A DNA stretch of 64,000 nucleotides from Sulfurospirillum arsenophilum NBRC 109478 (GTDB lineage Bacteria; Campylobacterota; Campylobacteria; Campylobacterales; Sulfurospirillaceae): the NCBI RefSeq assembly GCF_000813345.1, contig NZ_BBQF01000004.1:62001-126000 (forward strand), read 5' to 3'. The notes under the pieces are model-generated. The model worked only from the letters and a program-made list of their open reading frames with translations, did no database searches and had not been told where the DNA came from. The translations under genes and the position numbers were made by a program. Every line of letters begins with the position of its first letter. Position 1 is the first letter of the stretch. Positions 15,887 through 24,289 of this stretch are shown here, piece after piece.

Positions 15887-16183
15887 TTAGTATTTAATAC
15901 GTACAACGCCGTTTGGCTTGTCGATTTTCATCTGACAAGCAAGACGTGTATTTGGAGTACACGTACCAAAACAGATCTCTTTGAGTACTTTTATTTCTTT
16001 TTCATTTTTTGGAGATAAAAACTCCATACCTTGAACGATCTCAACGGCACATGTACCGCATTGACCATCACGACAGCCAAAAGGAAGTGCACTACCACTT
16101 GCTTCTACGACATCTTGAATGGTTGCGCCCGGTTTTACGTTAATTGCTAAAAAATCGTTGATAATTTCTACTCTTGTTGTCAT
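15887..16183 (-). CDS. [2Fe-2S] ferredoxin
   Basis: 98 residues. The plant-type cluster loop is GCRDGQCGTCAVEIV with ligands C37, C42 and C45 and the fourth ligand C83 in RLACQMKI. Two extra cysteines (C71, C75) are not in ligand positions. Last gene of the nifX operon, so a role as electron carrier to nitrogenase or as a Shethna-like protective protein is likely; sequence alone does not decide. The upstream gene at 16194 is its degenerate paralogue. Confidence 0.88.
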   Translation of the reverse strand: MTTRVEIINDFLAINVKPGATIQDVVEASGSALPFGCRDGQCGTCAVEIVQGMEFLSPKNEKEIKVLKEICFGTCTPNTRLACQMKIDKPNGVVRIKY

Positions 16184-16193
16184 CTTTTATCCT

Positions 16194-16532
16194 TTACTTC
16201 TTAAATGGTTTAATCAAAACATCGCCCTTAATCATCATCATCGAAGCGATGCGAATCTTAGGACTAACGGTAAACTGTTGGCAGATATCTGCATCTTGTT
16301 GCGTAATGGCACCGAGTTTTACAAGCTCATCAAGCTCTTCGTCTTCCATGTAGCTTGTTGGTTCTTCATCGCTGATATTCTCAACGCTGACCAAACACTT
16401 AGCATAGTCTTTGCTATCAAAAGGAATTGGGATTCCTTTCTCTTTTGCGAGACGCACAACAGGCTCCCCTATTTTGGCATCATAGATACCATCTTTTTCT
16501 TTATCAAAATGCATAAAGATTACTTTTGCCAT
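16194..16532 (-). CDS. Ferredoxin-fold protein lacking cluster cysteines
   Basis: 112 residues. It aligns along its whole length with the ferredoxin downstream: KGIPIPFDSKDYAKCLVSV corresponds to SALPFGCRDGQCGTCAVEI and RIASMMMI to RLACQMKI. Ligand 1 is Ser (S40), ligand 2 is lost with a two-residue deletion, ligand 3 may be C46, and ligand 4 is Ser (S97). A normal [2Fe-2S] cluster is thus not possible. An insertion of about ten acidic residues (~55-72) is also present. It lies ten bases upstream of the true ferredoxin gene and may be a partner, chaperone or regulator of it. Confidence 0.7.
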   Translation of the reverse strand: MAKVIFMHFDKEKDGIYDAKIGEPVVRLAKEKGIPIPFDSKDYAKCLVSVENISDEEPTSYMEDEELDELVKLGAITQQDADICQQFTVSPKIRIASMMMIKGDVLIKPFKK

Positions 16533-16566
16533 GACTTTTTTCCCTCCTTACTAAGATTTTTTACTA

Positions 16567-16929
16567 CTAATTTTTATAATGATTCATCATCCATTCTGTC
16601 TCTTCGGCTTCAAGGTCACGGTAAGGCTCAAGCGCTTCAAGCTCATGCTCTCTACACCCTATCACTTCGATAACCGCTTCGGCATCTAAAAAATGGACTT
16701 CATAAACACGAATGACCTGCAAAAACTCACCGATGGTTCGGATGTACCCAACTGAGCCTTTTTTAATCATCACCTCGCCAATCCCAAGATAAGGATAAGT
16801 CCCATCGTTCTTGACATCTTCCAAAAGCTTCACTTTTTGCCCGAGAAAATACTTGGCTTTCGTTTCGTCTTTCCCTGAAAGTTTTGCCATCACAGTGTTA
16901 TGTAAAACAACTTCTTCACTAGCAAGCAC
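16567..16929 (-). CDS. nifZ: NifZ nitrogenase maturation protein
   Basis: 120 residues. The NifZ core is clear: YFLGQKVKLLEDVKNDGTYPY, GEVMIKKGSVGYIRTIGEFLQ, IRVYEVHFLDAEAVIEVIGCREHEL. NifZ assists late P-cluster maturation of the MoFe protein. The start is a GTG at 16929 with AAGGAGG five bases upstream, which makes it overlap the end of nifW by 11 bases. The C-terminal ~25 residues are acidic and not typical. Confidence 0.88.
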   Translation of the reverse strand: MLASEEVVLHNTVMAKLSGKDETKAKYFLGQKVKLLEDVKNDGTYPYLGIGEVMIKKGSVGYIRTIGEFLQVIRVYEVHFLDAEAVIEVIGCREHELEALEPYRDLEAEETEWMMNHYKN

Positions 16930-17251
16930 AGTTTCCTCCTTCAGTTAATGTCGTACATGCCAAACAGCCTTTGGCTTTGCCGTCTTCCAGCATTCCCCAG
17001 ACTTCTGCCGCACTTGGGGCATGCCCATGTTTATAGTCCATATAGACGCGAATCAAAGCGAACTTTAAAAAGTCCATGAGGTATTTTTCATCGCCATTAA
17101 AGTTTTCAAACCCTTTTTTAATGAGGCTTCCATACTCTTTCATAATATGAAAACGCTTGACTTCAACGATGTGCTTATCGTATTCGACACCAAAAAACTC
17201 AAAAAAATCTTCTGCATCTTTCAGTTCATAATATTGCTCAAGCGTTCTCAT
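16919..17251 (-). CDS. nifW: NifW nitrogenase-stabilising protein
   Basis: 110 residues. LKDAEDFFEFFGVEYDKHIVEVKRFHIMKEY is the NifW signature (family form: DAEDFF-FFGVPYD--VV-V-RLHIL), followed by helices ending in ALIRVYMDYKHG. The family protects or stabilises the MoFe protein under oxygen. Unusual here is a C-terminal cysteine tail with C96, C99, C108 and C110 (C-x2-C-x8-C-x-C), not part of classical NifW and possibly a metal site. Overlaps nifZ. Confidence 0.85.
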   Translation of the reverse strand: MRTLEQYYELKDAEDFFEFFGVEYDKHIVEVKRFHIMKEYGSLIKKGFENFNGDEKYLMDFLKFALIRVYMDYKHGHAPSAAEVWGMLEDGKAKGCLACTTLTEGGNCAC

Positions 17252-17273
17252 TTTATTTCCTTTTACGTTATCG

Positions 17274-17792
17274 TTATGCTAATTCGCTTTGTAACTGCTC
17301 TATCCAGTTTTCAATGCGTTCACTGGTTTTGCTTTTTTCATTGATATTATCGATGGCTAAACCACAAAGTTTATCGCCTGATTCTGCCAAAGAAGCCGTG
17401 TAGTTGTAACCCTCTTTGTCAACAAACCCGATGACGTTTGCACCTGCTTTGGTAAAAATTTGATTGAACTTACCAAGGGCTGAACAAAAATGTTCACCAT
17501 GTGTTTTACTGTCACCCGCACCAAAAAATGCAACTTTTTTACCTGCAAAGCTGATGTTATCAGACGTGATTTCAAAGAGTGGGTCAACCCAACTAAAATG
17601 AACATCACCTTGTCCCCATGTTGAAGAGCCAACGAAAAGAACATCGTAGTTTTCAAATTGCTCAACACTGTCAAAGTCATCTTCCATCAAAATACAATCA
17701 TCATCTTCCAACTCATATGCCTCTTTTAAAGCCTCAGCTACCAATGTTGTATTACCACCTGCACTTGCGTAAAATATACCAACCTTTGCCAT
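17274..17792 (-). CDS. nifF: Flavodoxin (NifF-like)
   Basis: 172 residues, a long-chain flavodoxin. FMN phosphate loop near the start (GIFYASAGGNTTLVAEAL; the usual T/S-x-T-GNT reads SAGGNT), aromatic FMN-stacking region GSSTWGQGDVHFSW, and AFFGAGDSKTHGEHFCSALG. The place in the nifX operon, four bases from the DUF269 gene, argues for electron delivery to nitrogenase reductase. Confidence 0.88.
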   Translation of the reverse strand: MAKVGIFYASAGGNTTLVAEALKEAYELEDDDCILMEDDFDSVEQFENYDVLFVGSSTWGQGDVHFSWVDPLFEITSDNISFAGKKVAFFGAGDSKTHGEHFCSALGKFNQIFTKAGANVIGFVDKEGYNYTASLAESGDKLCGLAIDNINEKSKTSERIENWIEQLQSELA

Positions 17793-17795
17793 GTT

Positions 17796-18236
17796 CTATC
17801 CTGCTTTTAGTGTGTATTGTTCATGGATTTCAAGTGCGTTACCAAGCATCTTGCCACCCTCTTTAATGAGATCATCATACGTTCGAAAACTATAACGGTG
17901 CGCATCTTTGAAAAACTTGTTGGTCACAACAATTTTTTCAGCTAAAACCACAGCACGACCAAATCCTTCGTGACTCATCTCCATAACGACTGAGCACATA
18001 ATGCCAAGCTTCAACTCGAAAGCCAATGCAATGGACTGAAAAATCAGACGAATATCTTTGATCTGCATCTCATCAATATCCGCGATAATCGGAACATTTT
18101 TAAGTTGATCTTTGGTCTTAACATACTTCTCGGACAAAATTTCTTCATCACTCTTCTTCGCCCACGTACCAAACTGGTCAAGTGCCCTGATCTGAGATGT
18201 CAGGGTTTCGATGAACAACTTTTCAAGTTCATTCAT
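17796..18236 (-). CDS. NifX-associated protein (DUF269)
   Basis: 146 residues. LTSQIRALDQFGTWAKKSDEEIL, NVPIIADID, and VVMEMSHEGFGRAVVLAEKIVVTNKFFKDAHRYSF are family-defining stretches of DUF269, which almost always follows nifX in nif clusters. Function unproven; probably FeMo-cofactor handling. Four bases separate it from each neighbour, so it is firmly in the operon. Confidence 0.9.
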   Translation of the reverse strand: MNELEKLFIETLTSQIRALDQFGTWAKKSDEEILSEKYVKTKDQLKNVPIIADIDEMQIKDIRLIFQSIALAFELKLGIMCSVVMEMSHEGFGRAVVLAEKIVVTNKFFKDAHRYSFRTYDDLIKEGGKMLGNALEIHEQYTLKAG

Positions 18237-18240
18237 AGCC

Positions 18241-18597
18241 TTATCCTCTGGCTTCTAAGATTTTTTTGATAAACGGTGGAGGATTGGTTGCCATCATGGT
18301 TTGAAGTTTATTAAGCTCCGTCTCGATGCTCACAACTTCTTTGTATTTGATAGGAAAGATTCGACTGTTGACGACTTTTGCAGCCGCAGCAGGTCCAATT
18401 TCGACACAGTACATAATGTCAACGTTTTCATGTTGCAACATTTCGACTCTGCCTTCGGTTCGCTCTTCGCCTGTTTGAACGACGCCAGAGAGAGAAAAAC
18501 CCTCAACACCTACGTCGTACACGGCAAATTGCTCTCCTGAGCCAAAATGGGCATCAATGTTTTTAAGATCGTTTGTAAAAAACGCTACCTTGACCAT
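18241..18597 (-). CDS. nifX: NifX FeMo-cofactor carrier
   Basis: 118 residues with the NifX/NifB C-terminal fold: KVAFFTNDLKNIDAHFGSGEQFAVYDV, VDIMYCVEIGPAAAAKVVNSRIFPIK, and the C-terminal NPPPFIKKIL. NifX binds the NifB-cofactor precursor during FeMo-co synthesis. First gene of a seven-gene operon; a sigma-54 site lies about 40 bases upstream and AGGAGGAT precedes the ATG. Two other NifX-fold modules occur in the window (27500 and the C-terminus of NifB). Confidence 0.9.
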   Translation of the reverse strand: MVKVAFFTNDLKNIDAHFGSGEQFAVYDVGVEGFSLSGVVQTGEERTEGRVEMLQHENVDIMYCVEIGPAAAAKVVNSRIFPIKYKEVVSIETELNKLQTMMATNPPPFIKKILEARG

Positions 18598-18634
18598 CTT
18601 TTTATCCTCCTATACTAAACGTTATTCATACATT

Positions 18635-18650
18635 TACAAGAAGTGTTCCG
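18635..18650 (-). promoter_or_regulatory. Sigma-54 promoter of the nifX operon
   Basis: Minus-strand GGAACACTTCTTGT: GG at 18649-18648 and GT at 18637-18636, spaced by ten bases. The -12 element is GT rather than GC. A 17-base stretch covering it is repeated exactly upstream of the gene at 23113. Confidence 0.7.
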
Positions 18651-18693
18651 TTGGTAATGATTGATTCAGAATTGGTTTTAAATACATTGAGAG

Positions 18694-18699
18694 TATAAT
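18694..18699 (+). promoter_or_regulatory. -10 box TATAAT of the MscS gene
   Basis: Perfect TATAAT 40 bases before the ATG at 18739, without a recognisable -35 box. Confidence 0.45.
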
Positions 18700-18738
18700 G
18701 GAAACTGTATTTTTTCTATTCAACTTCGGAGAATTTAG

Positions 18739-20592
18739 ATGGCTATGCGTGTCCTAAAATCATTGATATTTTTAATAGTGGTGCTTTCAAATACCGTTCT
18801 TGCGGATGACCAAAACACCTCTTTAGTCAACGCAGACAAAACCGTTTACATCAACCTCTTAAAAACAATCAAAGAGTCAAAAATATCGAATGATGAGATT
18901 GCTTTACAAAAAGTATTGCTTGAAAAACTTATCAACACGCTCCCTACACCCGTTACCAACACCCCATTAAGTGCTCCTACAAATGTTGATGAATATACCA
19001 CTCTCTTTAATCGTTACATCGATGACGCCCTTAAAAAAGACTCACTTGCCAAAAAAATCAAATCTATTAATACTAAAATAAAATCCTTAACCAAAGAAAT
19101 CAAAAGTTTAGAGAGCAACGCAAATTCAGAGCGTACCCTTCAACTTCAAAGTGCCCTATACACAAAGTCATTGCAAGATTTTAAAGACCAATATGACGTT
19201 ATAACCAATGAAATGCTCTCCATCGATAAGATGTTGACGGAATCATTAAAAAACATTACATTAGATTCTGAAAGTCTGCCAAAAAGAACGGTGATGGCTC
19301 AAGATGAAGCTTCAAAATTGCGCGCTACGATTGATACCTTTTTAGTTAAAAAAGAGCGTTTTGAACTCTTAGGAGATACACACGATAAAGGCATCACAAC
19401 GGCAACGATTAGTACAAAAGAAGATGCCTATAATAAAGCGTTGCGAGTGACGATAGCTTCGTTATTTTTAGAAATCTCAGATGCCTTAAAATTTAAAAAC
19501 AACAAAGCATTTGTGCTGGAGAAAAGTATTCTTGATGAAGCTTCGAGCTTGGAGAATGCAAATGTTATCAAAGACGCTATTGCTTCCTTACTGCACAACA
19601 TGGAAAAAGATTATTTCGGCACGCTTGATACCATTAAAGGTTCCACCGAACAAGAGTTCAAAAATATTCTCAAAACCTCTTGGAATATGATGAGTGACCC
19701 CATGTTTACACTAAATGGCACACCCATTAGCATGTTAAAAATCATCTTGGCGATACTTATTTTTCTGATTGGTATTTTTGGTGGAGGTTTCTATAAAACC
19801 AGCATTAAACGAATTACGTATAACAGTAAATCAATCAACTTAGCAACGCGTACTATTTTGTCCAATATTGGCTACTACGTCATTGTCATCACCGCTTTTT
19901 TTGTAGCGCTTAATGTCATGGGCATTGACCTCTCCTCTATCGCACTGGTAGCTGGAGCACTTTCTGTGGGTATTGGTTTTGGTCTGCAAAATATTGTCTC
20001 AAACTTTGTCTCTGGAATTATTTTGATGTTTGAGCGAAGCATTAAAATTGGTGATTTTGTTGAGTTGTCAGATACTTTACGTGGGCATGTCACCGATATA
20101 CGTATGCGTGCTACCACACTCAATACCAATGGCAATATCGATGTCATTGTTCCCAATCGAAATTTTATCGAAGGCAATGTCATTAACTGGACGATGCACG
20201 ATAAACTCAAACGTTTTGATATTCCCTTTGGCGTTGCGTATGGTACAAAACCTGAGCATGTTAGTGCTGTTATTGTAGAAGCGGTTGCGAACAGTGGGTA
20301 TAAAGATATTCTCGTGACACAGGACAAATATACCAACGTCATTATGACTGGGTTGGGTAGCAGTAGTGTTAATTTTATACTGCAAGTGTGGATTCATGGA
20401 GAAGAAATTTTAGCACCGAGCAAAACCACTTCAAGATTTCTCATTATTATCTACAATACACTTAATGCTCATGGTATTGAAATTCCTTTTCCACAACATG
20501 ATGTCCATATCAAAAGTGTTGATGAGAATGTTCATTTATCGCTTTTCCCATCGACTGAAAAAAGCGATAAAGAAGAAATGACTAAAGCTTAA
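18739..20592 (+). CDS. MscS family mechanosensitive channel
   Basis: 617 residues. Signal peptide (cut near VLA-DD, ~23), a periplasmic helical/coiled-coil part (~30-320), then membrane helices from ~335. The pore helix and beta domain are clear: ALVAGALSVGIGFGLQNIVSNF, MFERSIKIGDFVEL, ATTLNTNGNIDVIVPNRNFIEGNVINWT. It belongs to the large, N-terminally extended MscS proteins that open at low turgor. Not obviously linked to nif; its stop lies eight bases from that of the convergent sensor-CheW gene. Confidence 0.92.
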   Translation: MAMRVLKSLIFLIVVLSNTVLADDQNTSLVNADKTVYINLLKTIKESKISNDEIALQKVLLEKLINTLPTPVTNTPLSAPTNVDEYTTLFNRYIDDALKKDSLAKKIKSINTKIKSLTKEIKSLESNANSERTLQLQSALYTKSLQDFKDQYDVITNEMLSIDKMLTESLKNITLDSESLPKRTVMAQDEASKLRATIDTFLVKKERFELLGDTHDKGITTATISTKEDAYNKALRVTIASLFLEISDALKFKNNKAFVLEKSILDEASSLENANVIKDAIASLLHNMEKDYFGTLDTIKGSTEQEFKNILKTSWNMMSDPMFTLNGTPISMLKIILAILIFLIGIFGGGFYKTSIKRITYNSKSINLATRTILSNIGYYVIVITAFFVALNVMGIDLSSIALVAGALSVGIGFGLQNIVSNFVSGIILMFERSIKIGDFVELSDTLRGHVTDIRMRATTLNTNGNIDVIVPNRNFIEGNVINWTMHDKLKRFDIPFGVAYGTKPEHVSAVIVEAVANSGYKDILVTQDKYTNVIMTGLGSSSVNFILQVWIHGEEILAPSKTTSRFLIIIYNTLNAHGIEIPFPQHDVHIKSVDENVHLSLFPSTEKSDKEEMTKA

Positions 20593-20599
20593 TTGACTT

Positions 20600-23113
20600 T
20601 CATTTCACGATGTTGGATTGTTTTTCCATCAGTAAATATTTTTCTATTTTAAGAGGATCAAGAATGGAGAGCATTTCCGCTTTTTCTTGACCAACATCTG
20701 CTTTAACGATGGCTTTCGTAAGGGTCTGCTGACCCATCATCGCTTGACTCGTCTCATCCACGCAACGAGCAGGTACTTCGGGGCTATCTTGAACCATATC
20801 GATGACTAAACCAAAAGGTTTGTCGTCACTACCTTTAAGCACAACAATATGATGATGTTCTTTGTTGTAAGCAATATCATGGTGAAAATATTTGGCTAAA
20901 GAAGCTACAGGTATCGTCTTGTTATTCCACGTAATCATACCCACATAGATTTCATCGCACCCGATCACCTGTGTGACATCTTGTCCTTCAAGTGCTGCGT
21001 AAATTTGCTGGCTCTCTATCGCAAAAAGATTGCCATTCATCCAAAACGTTGAGAGTTCAACCGTCTTCTCCGATGCGCCAATACGTGGGTAAAGGTACTG
21101 CTTTTTACCATTCTTTGAAACATCCTCCACACACGCATCTTGGTTCGCTATCTTGATGCAGACGATGGCGGTTACATCATTGCAGTAACCATCACTGCAT
21201 TTGAACTCTCGATAGCCTTGAGATTTACCTTTACCAATGATGTAATAATCTTCTTTGATAAGCACCATATTTTCCAGAGAGTCACAAAATACGCATCGCT
21301 CACCAATGCCAATCGTTGGGTTTGTTGAAGCAATAACACTGTTGGTTTTACTCTCTAAAAAGAGTGCGAAAGAGCGTTCATCTTCGCCTACAACATCTCT
21401 TAGCATCGCTTCAAATTGCACTTCAGCATCAAAGACAATACCAATGCCTCCTTGTGCCTCTTTCACACCTTCTATAAAAATAGGCGCGCTGTAAATATAG
21501 GTATATTTTCCATCGTAAAGCTCGGTTCGCTCAAATGGACTCACCACGTACTCTTTGGAGCTTTTGAGTGCCAAGGTTTGCGCGATGTAATGTGCTCCGA
21601 TGCGCTTTCCAATGAGGTGTGCGTACTTTTCTTGGCTCACCGCGATAACACAGCCTTGCGTGTCAAATAAAAAGAGATTGCTGTAGACCGTATAAAGTGC
21701 GTTGATAGCACTGAGCACTTCGGTTATCTCATGCCCAAACTCTTTGCGAATCGTTGTAAATTCTTTGTATTTAGCGCTAAATGCCTTGATAAAAACAGGA
21801 CTCAACGCCCACCACCTACAGTCATTCGCGCGCTCATAAAGGTTTCGATCCATAATATCAATCGCGAGTTTGGCGTTAAATGCCGCATCATTGATAAAGG
21901 AAGCCACAACTGTCCAGTTAAGATTGCCGATGGACTCTTCAAACGTCTTTTTGGTCTGCGCACCTGTACGAGAAATCTCATTTAAAAGAGATTTTGAAAA
22001 AGAGTTGTCGCCACTTTTTTGGTTAGCGATTTGCACATTACCGTTCCAGATGGTCATATCAAGGCGTCTTTGAATTGCCTCTGCTTTGGTGGGAATACTC
22101 GTAAACTCCTCCGAAAAAAGCGAAGAGTTTTTGATGATCTTAATCTGCGCCTCTGTAAAAGGAACCAGAGACTGTTTTTGATGGAAAGCAAAGGCTAAAG
22201 GCATAAGCGCATGCCCCATCCATCCTAAGCCAAAAAAGCCTTGGTAGCCTTTAGTTGATTGTGTTTTAGCGACATATTCTCCCCCTACGAAGGGAACAAT
22301 ATCAAAGCTATGCAGAGCTGTTTTTTGAGGCGCTCCAAGAGCGTAATGAAACGGGTCACTGCTGTAAATCGTACGATTGTTTTCATCTAACAAAAGAATG
22401 TCTGCCCATGTCTCGTTCTCGATGAGGTTGGAAATGATGACATGCATCTCATCTTGAAATTTAAACACTAAACAGAGCACGGCAAGGGGTGTGCCATTCT
22501 CATCGCACACACGGTAACTGTAGAGTAAACTCTCCTTGTCACTCACCAGTGGATAGATGCCGAAGCTCTCCACATACTCTTGAGACGTATGCATCGCTTC
22601 GTAGATAAAAGCATTTTCTATCTTCTTCCCTATTTTTTCACCTTTGGTAGAAGCAATGAGCGTGCCTTCAAGATCAAACAACAACACGTCGCTGTAAACA
22701 CTGTATTTTTCAATGTACTCATGAAAACGGTTTTGAAGGGATGCTAATGATGATTTCTGCTCTTCACAGCTTTTCTTTGCAAAATCACAGATAATAGTGT
22801 CCATCGCCAAAAAGCCTATGTCTGCGGTACGCTCAAAAAGATTTCGGATTAATATATCTATGGCGACTTGTGCCTTGGCTCCAAGCTCGGTAGAGAGCTT
22901 CTTTACAGTCTCTTCACAAAGCCTTTGTAAGAGTTGCTCAGAGAGGTTGCTAAAGGCTTGTCTGGTCTCGGATATATCCATACCAATGTTACTCATCTGC
23001 CCTAAAAGCGAAAGTAAATTCCAACGCTCAGAGAGTTGATCGAGTGCTTTTTGATAGGCAACAACTTCAGGAATGTAGGCATTATAGCGCGTGGAATGGC
23101 TTTGTTCAGACAT
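20600..23113 (-). CDS. Soluble double-sensor protein with C-terminal CheW domain
   Basis: 837 residues with no convincing membrane segment. Two similar sensor modules follow each other: helices ending RNLFERTADIGFLAMD then YSVYSDVLLFDLEGTLIAST (~90-155), and RNLYERANDCRWWALS then YTVYSNLFLFDTQGCVIAVS (~415-490); each continues into a Cache/PAS-like fold. The second has a cysteine-rich insert (~595-662: CVFC, FKCSDGYC, IVCIK, DAC). The last ~160 residues are a CheW-like domain (STFWMNGNLFAIESQQIYAAL to KIEKYLLM). Likely a cytoplasmic adaptor linking an intracellular signal to CheA. Its sigma-54 site is identical over 17 bases to that of nifX, so it is probably expressed with nitrogen fixation. 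Confidence 0.75.
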   Translation of the reverse strand: MSEQSHSTRYNAYIPEVVAYQKALDQLSERWNLLSLLGQMSNIGMDISETRQAFSNLSEQLLQRLCEETVKKLSTELGAKAQVAIDILIRNLFERTADIGFLAMDTIICDFAKKSCEEQKSSLASLQNRFHEYIEKYSVYSDVLLFDLEGTLIASTKGEKIGKKIENAFIYEAMHTSQEYVESFGIYPLVSDKESLLYSYRVCDENGTPLAVLCLVFKFQDEMHVIISNLIENETWADILLLDENNRTIYSSDPFHYALGAPQKTALHSFDIVPFVGGEYVAKTQSTKGYQGFFGLGWMGHALMPLAFAFHQKQSLVPFTEAQIKIIKNSSLFSEEFTSIPTKAEAIQRRLDMTIWNGNVQIANQKSGDNSFSKSLLNEISRTGAQTKKTFEESIGNLNWTVVASFINDAAFNAKLAIDIMDRNLYERANDCRWWALSPVFIKAFSAKYKEFTTIRKEFGHEITEVLSAINALYTVYSNLFLFDTQGCVIAVSQEKYAHLIGKRIGAHYIAQTLALKSSKEYVVSPFERTELYDGKYTYIYSAPIFIEGVKEAQGGIGIVFDAEVQFEAMLRDVVGEDERSFALFLESKTNSVIASTNPTIGIGERCVFCDSLENMVLIKEDYYIIGKGKSQGYREFKCSDGYCNDVTAIVCIKIANQDACVEDVSKNGKKQYLYPRIGASEKTVELSTFWMNGNLFAIESQQIYAALEGQDVTQVIGCDEIYVGMITWNNKTIPVASLAKYFHHDIAYNKEHHHIVVLKGSDDKPFGLVIDMVQDSPEVPARCVDETSQAMMGQQTLTKAIVKADVGQEKAEMLSILDPLKIEKYLLMEKQSNIVK

Positions 23114-23196
23114 AGGGATAGATTTCCTTCATGGTGTATTTGAGAGGCAAAAATTGGGTAAGGCTTGGGGCGAAGATGACATTTTTTTAAAGGATA

Positions 23197-23212
23197 TACA
23201 AGAAGTGTTCCG
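23197..23212 (-). promoter_or_regulatory. Sigma-54 promoter of the sensor-CheW gene
   Basis: Minus-strand GGAACACTTCTTGT: GG at 23211-23210, GT at 23199-23198. Predicted start near 23187, about 74 bases before the ATG. Confidence 0.7.
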
Positions 23213-23225
23213 TAGGGAAATAAGG

Positions 23226-23237
23226 TTTACATGTAAA
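23226..23237. repeat. TTTACATGTAAA palindrome, copy 10
   Basis: Exact copy 15 bases upstream of the -24 element of the sensor-CheW promoter; flanks G/G. Confidence 0.9.
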
Positions 23238-23261
23238 GATAAAATGAAGTTAATCATAAGC

Positions 23262-23291
23262 GCTGTGAGGCGAGAACACTCTTCTCACAGC
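23262..23291 (-). terminator. Possible terminator of the nifE operon
   Basis: Eight-base stem GCTGTGAG / CTCACAGC with a 14-base loop, 18 bases beyond the stop of the methyltransferase gene. The T-tract is weak, so termination is uncertain. Confidence 0.4.
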
Positions 23292-23308
23292 CTATGTGTT
23301 AAGAAGTA

Positions 23309-24244
23309 TTAGGCTCTCACCCATTTTGCAATTTGCGCTATATCTTCGGGTGTTGTTTGGCAACATCCTCCGATGACCTGTGCACCCTTCTCATACCATG
23401 TGTGTGCCATCTTGCCATACGATGAACTTTTAGAAAGACCATCCCATGTTTTAGTGAGCGCATTGTAGGTCGATCCATCATTGGGGTAAACGATGATGGG
23501 TTTTGTTGTGACCGCTTTGATCTCGCCGATGAGCGATTCGATGTATTGAGGCGTGGTGCAGTTAATGCCAATGGCAACGATCTGTTTTTGATTTTCAAGG
23601 AACTGCGCACATTCACGCACACTTTCCCCACTGTTGATATGCGTTCCATCTTTCGCACTAAAACTCACCCACGCATACATATTGGGGAACGCTTCTAGTA
23701 GTTTACACAACGCTTGCGCCTCAATTAAACATGGAATCGTCTCACATGCCAAAAGATCAGGCTTCGCTTCAATAAGTGTGGCAAGTCGTTTGCGATGAAA
23801 GTTCATCAGTTCCTCTTGACTCAGCCCATAATTGCCCCTGAACTCTGAGCCATCGGCTAAGTAAGCACCATAAGGTCCAACCGAAGCTGCCACTAAAGGC
23901 TTTTCTCTTTTGTCATGGTTTTTGGTTTCGCTCCAAAACGTATCGCGTACTTTTTGAGCGATTTTGACCGAAGACTGGATAAGTGCTTTGGCTTCAGCTT
24001 CACTCATTCCTCGCTTCATAAATCCTTCATAGCTCGCTTGGTAACTTGCTGTTGTTACACAGTCTGAACCCGCTTCAAGGTAATCTTTGTGAACTTCGCC
24101 AATGGCTTCTGGCTTTTCCATGAGAAACTTAGCTGACCAGAGTGAGTCGTTGATGTCATAACCTTTACGCTCCAACTCCGTGCCAAACGCTCCATCAATA
24201 ATGAGCACTTTTTGCTTTGTAAGTATTGCCTCAATGGGATTCAT
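23309..24244 (-). CDS. Homocysteine S-methyltransferase family protein
   Basis: 311 residues. LIIDGAFGTELERKGYD at the start, GINCTTPQYIESLI (~225) and VIGGCCQTTPEDIAQIA near the end give the three zinc cysteines of the family (C in GINC plus the CC pair). This is the S-methylmethionine/SAM-dependent MmuM type rather than MetH. It lies 45 bases after nifN on the same strand with no promoter seen, so it is probably in the nifEN operon. It could turn homocysteine from SAM use by NifB back into methionine; this is inference. Confidence 0.88.
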   Translation of the reverse strand: MNPIEAILTKQKVLIIDGAFGTELERKGYDINDSLWSAKFLMEKPEAIGEVHKDYLEAGSDCVTTASYQASYEGFMKRGMSEAEAKALIQSSVKIAQKVRDTFWSETKNHDKREKPLVAASVGPYGAYLADGSEFRGNYGLSQEELMNFHRKRLATLIEAKPDLLACETIPCLIEAQALCKLLEAFPNMYAWVSFSAKDGTHINSGESVRECAQFLENQKQIVAIGINCTTPQYIESLIGEIKAVTTKPIIVYPNDGSTYNALTKTWDGLSKSSSYGKMAHTWYEKGAQVIGGCCQTTPEDIAQIAKWVRA

Positions 24245-24289
24245 TTTTTATCCTTACGCTTTTGGTGAGGTAATACTAGCATCACTCTT

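Noticed and set aside
16119-16673. 184-codon plus-strand open frame
   Set aside because: It is antisense to the ferredoxin, ferredoxin-like and nifZ genes, has no family resemblance and no clear ribosome-binding site.
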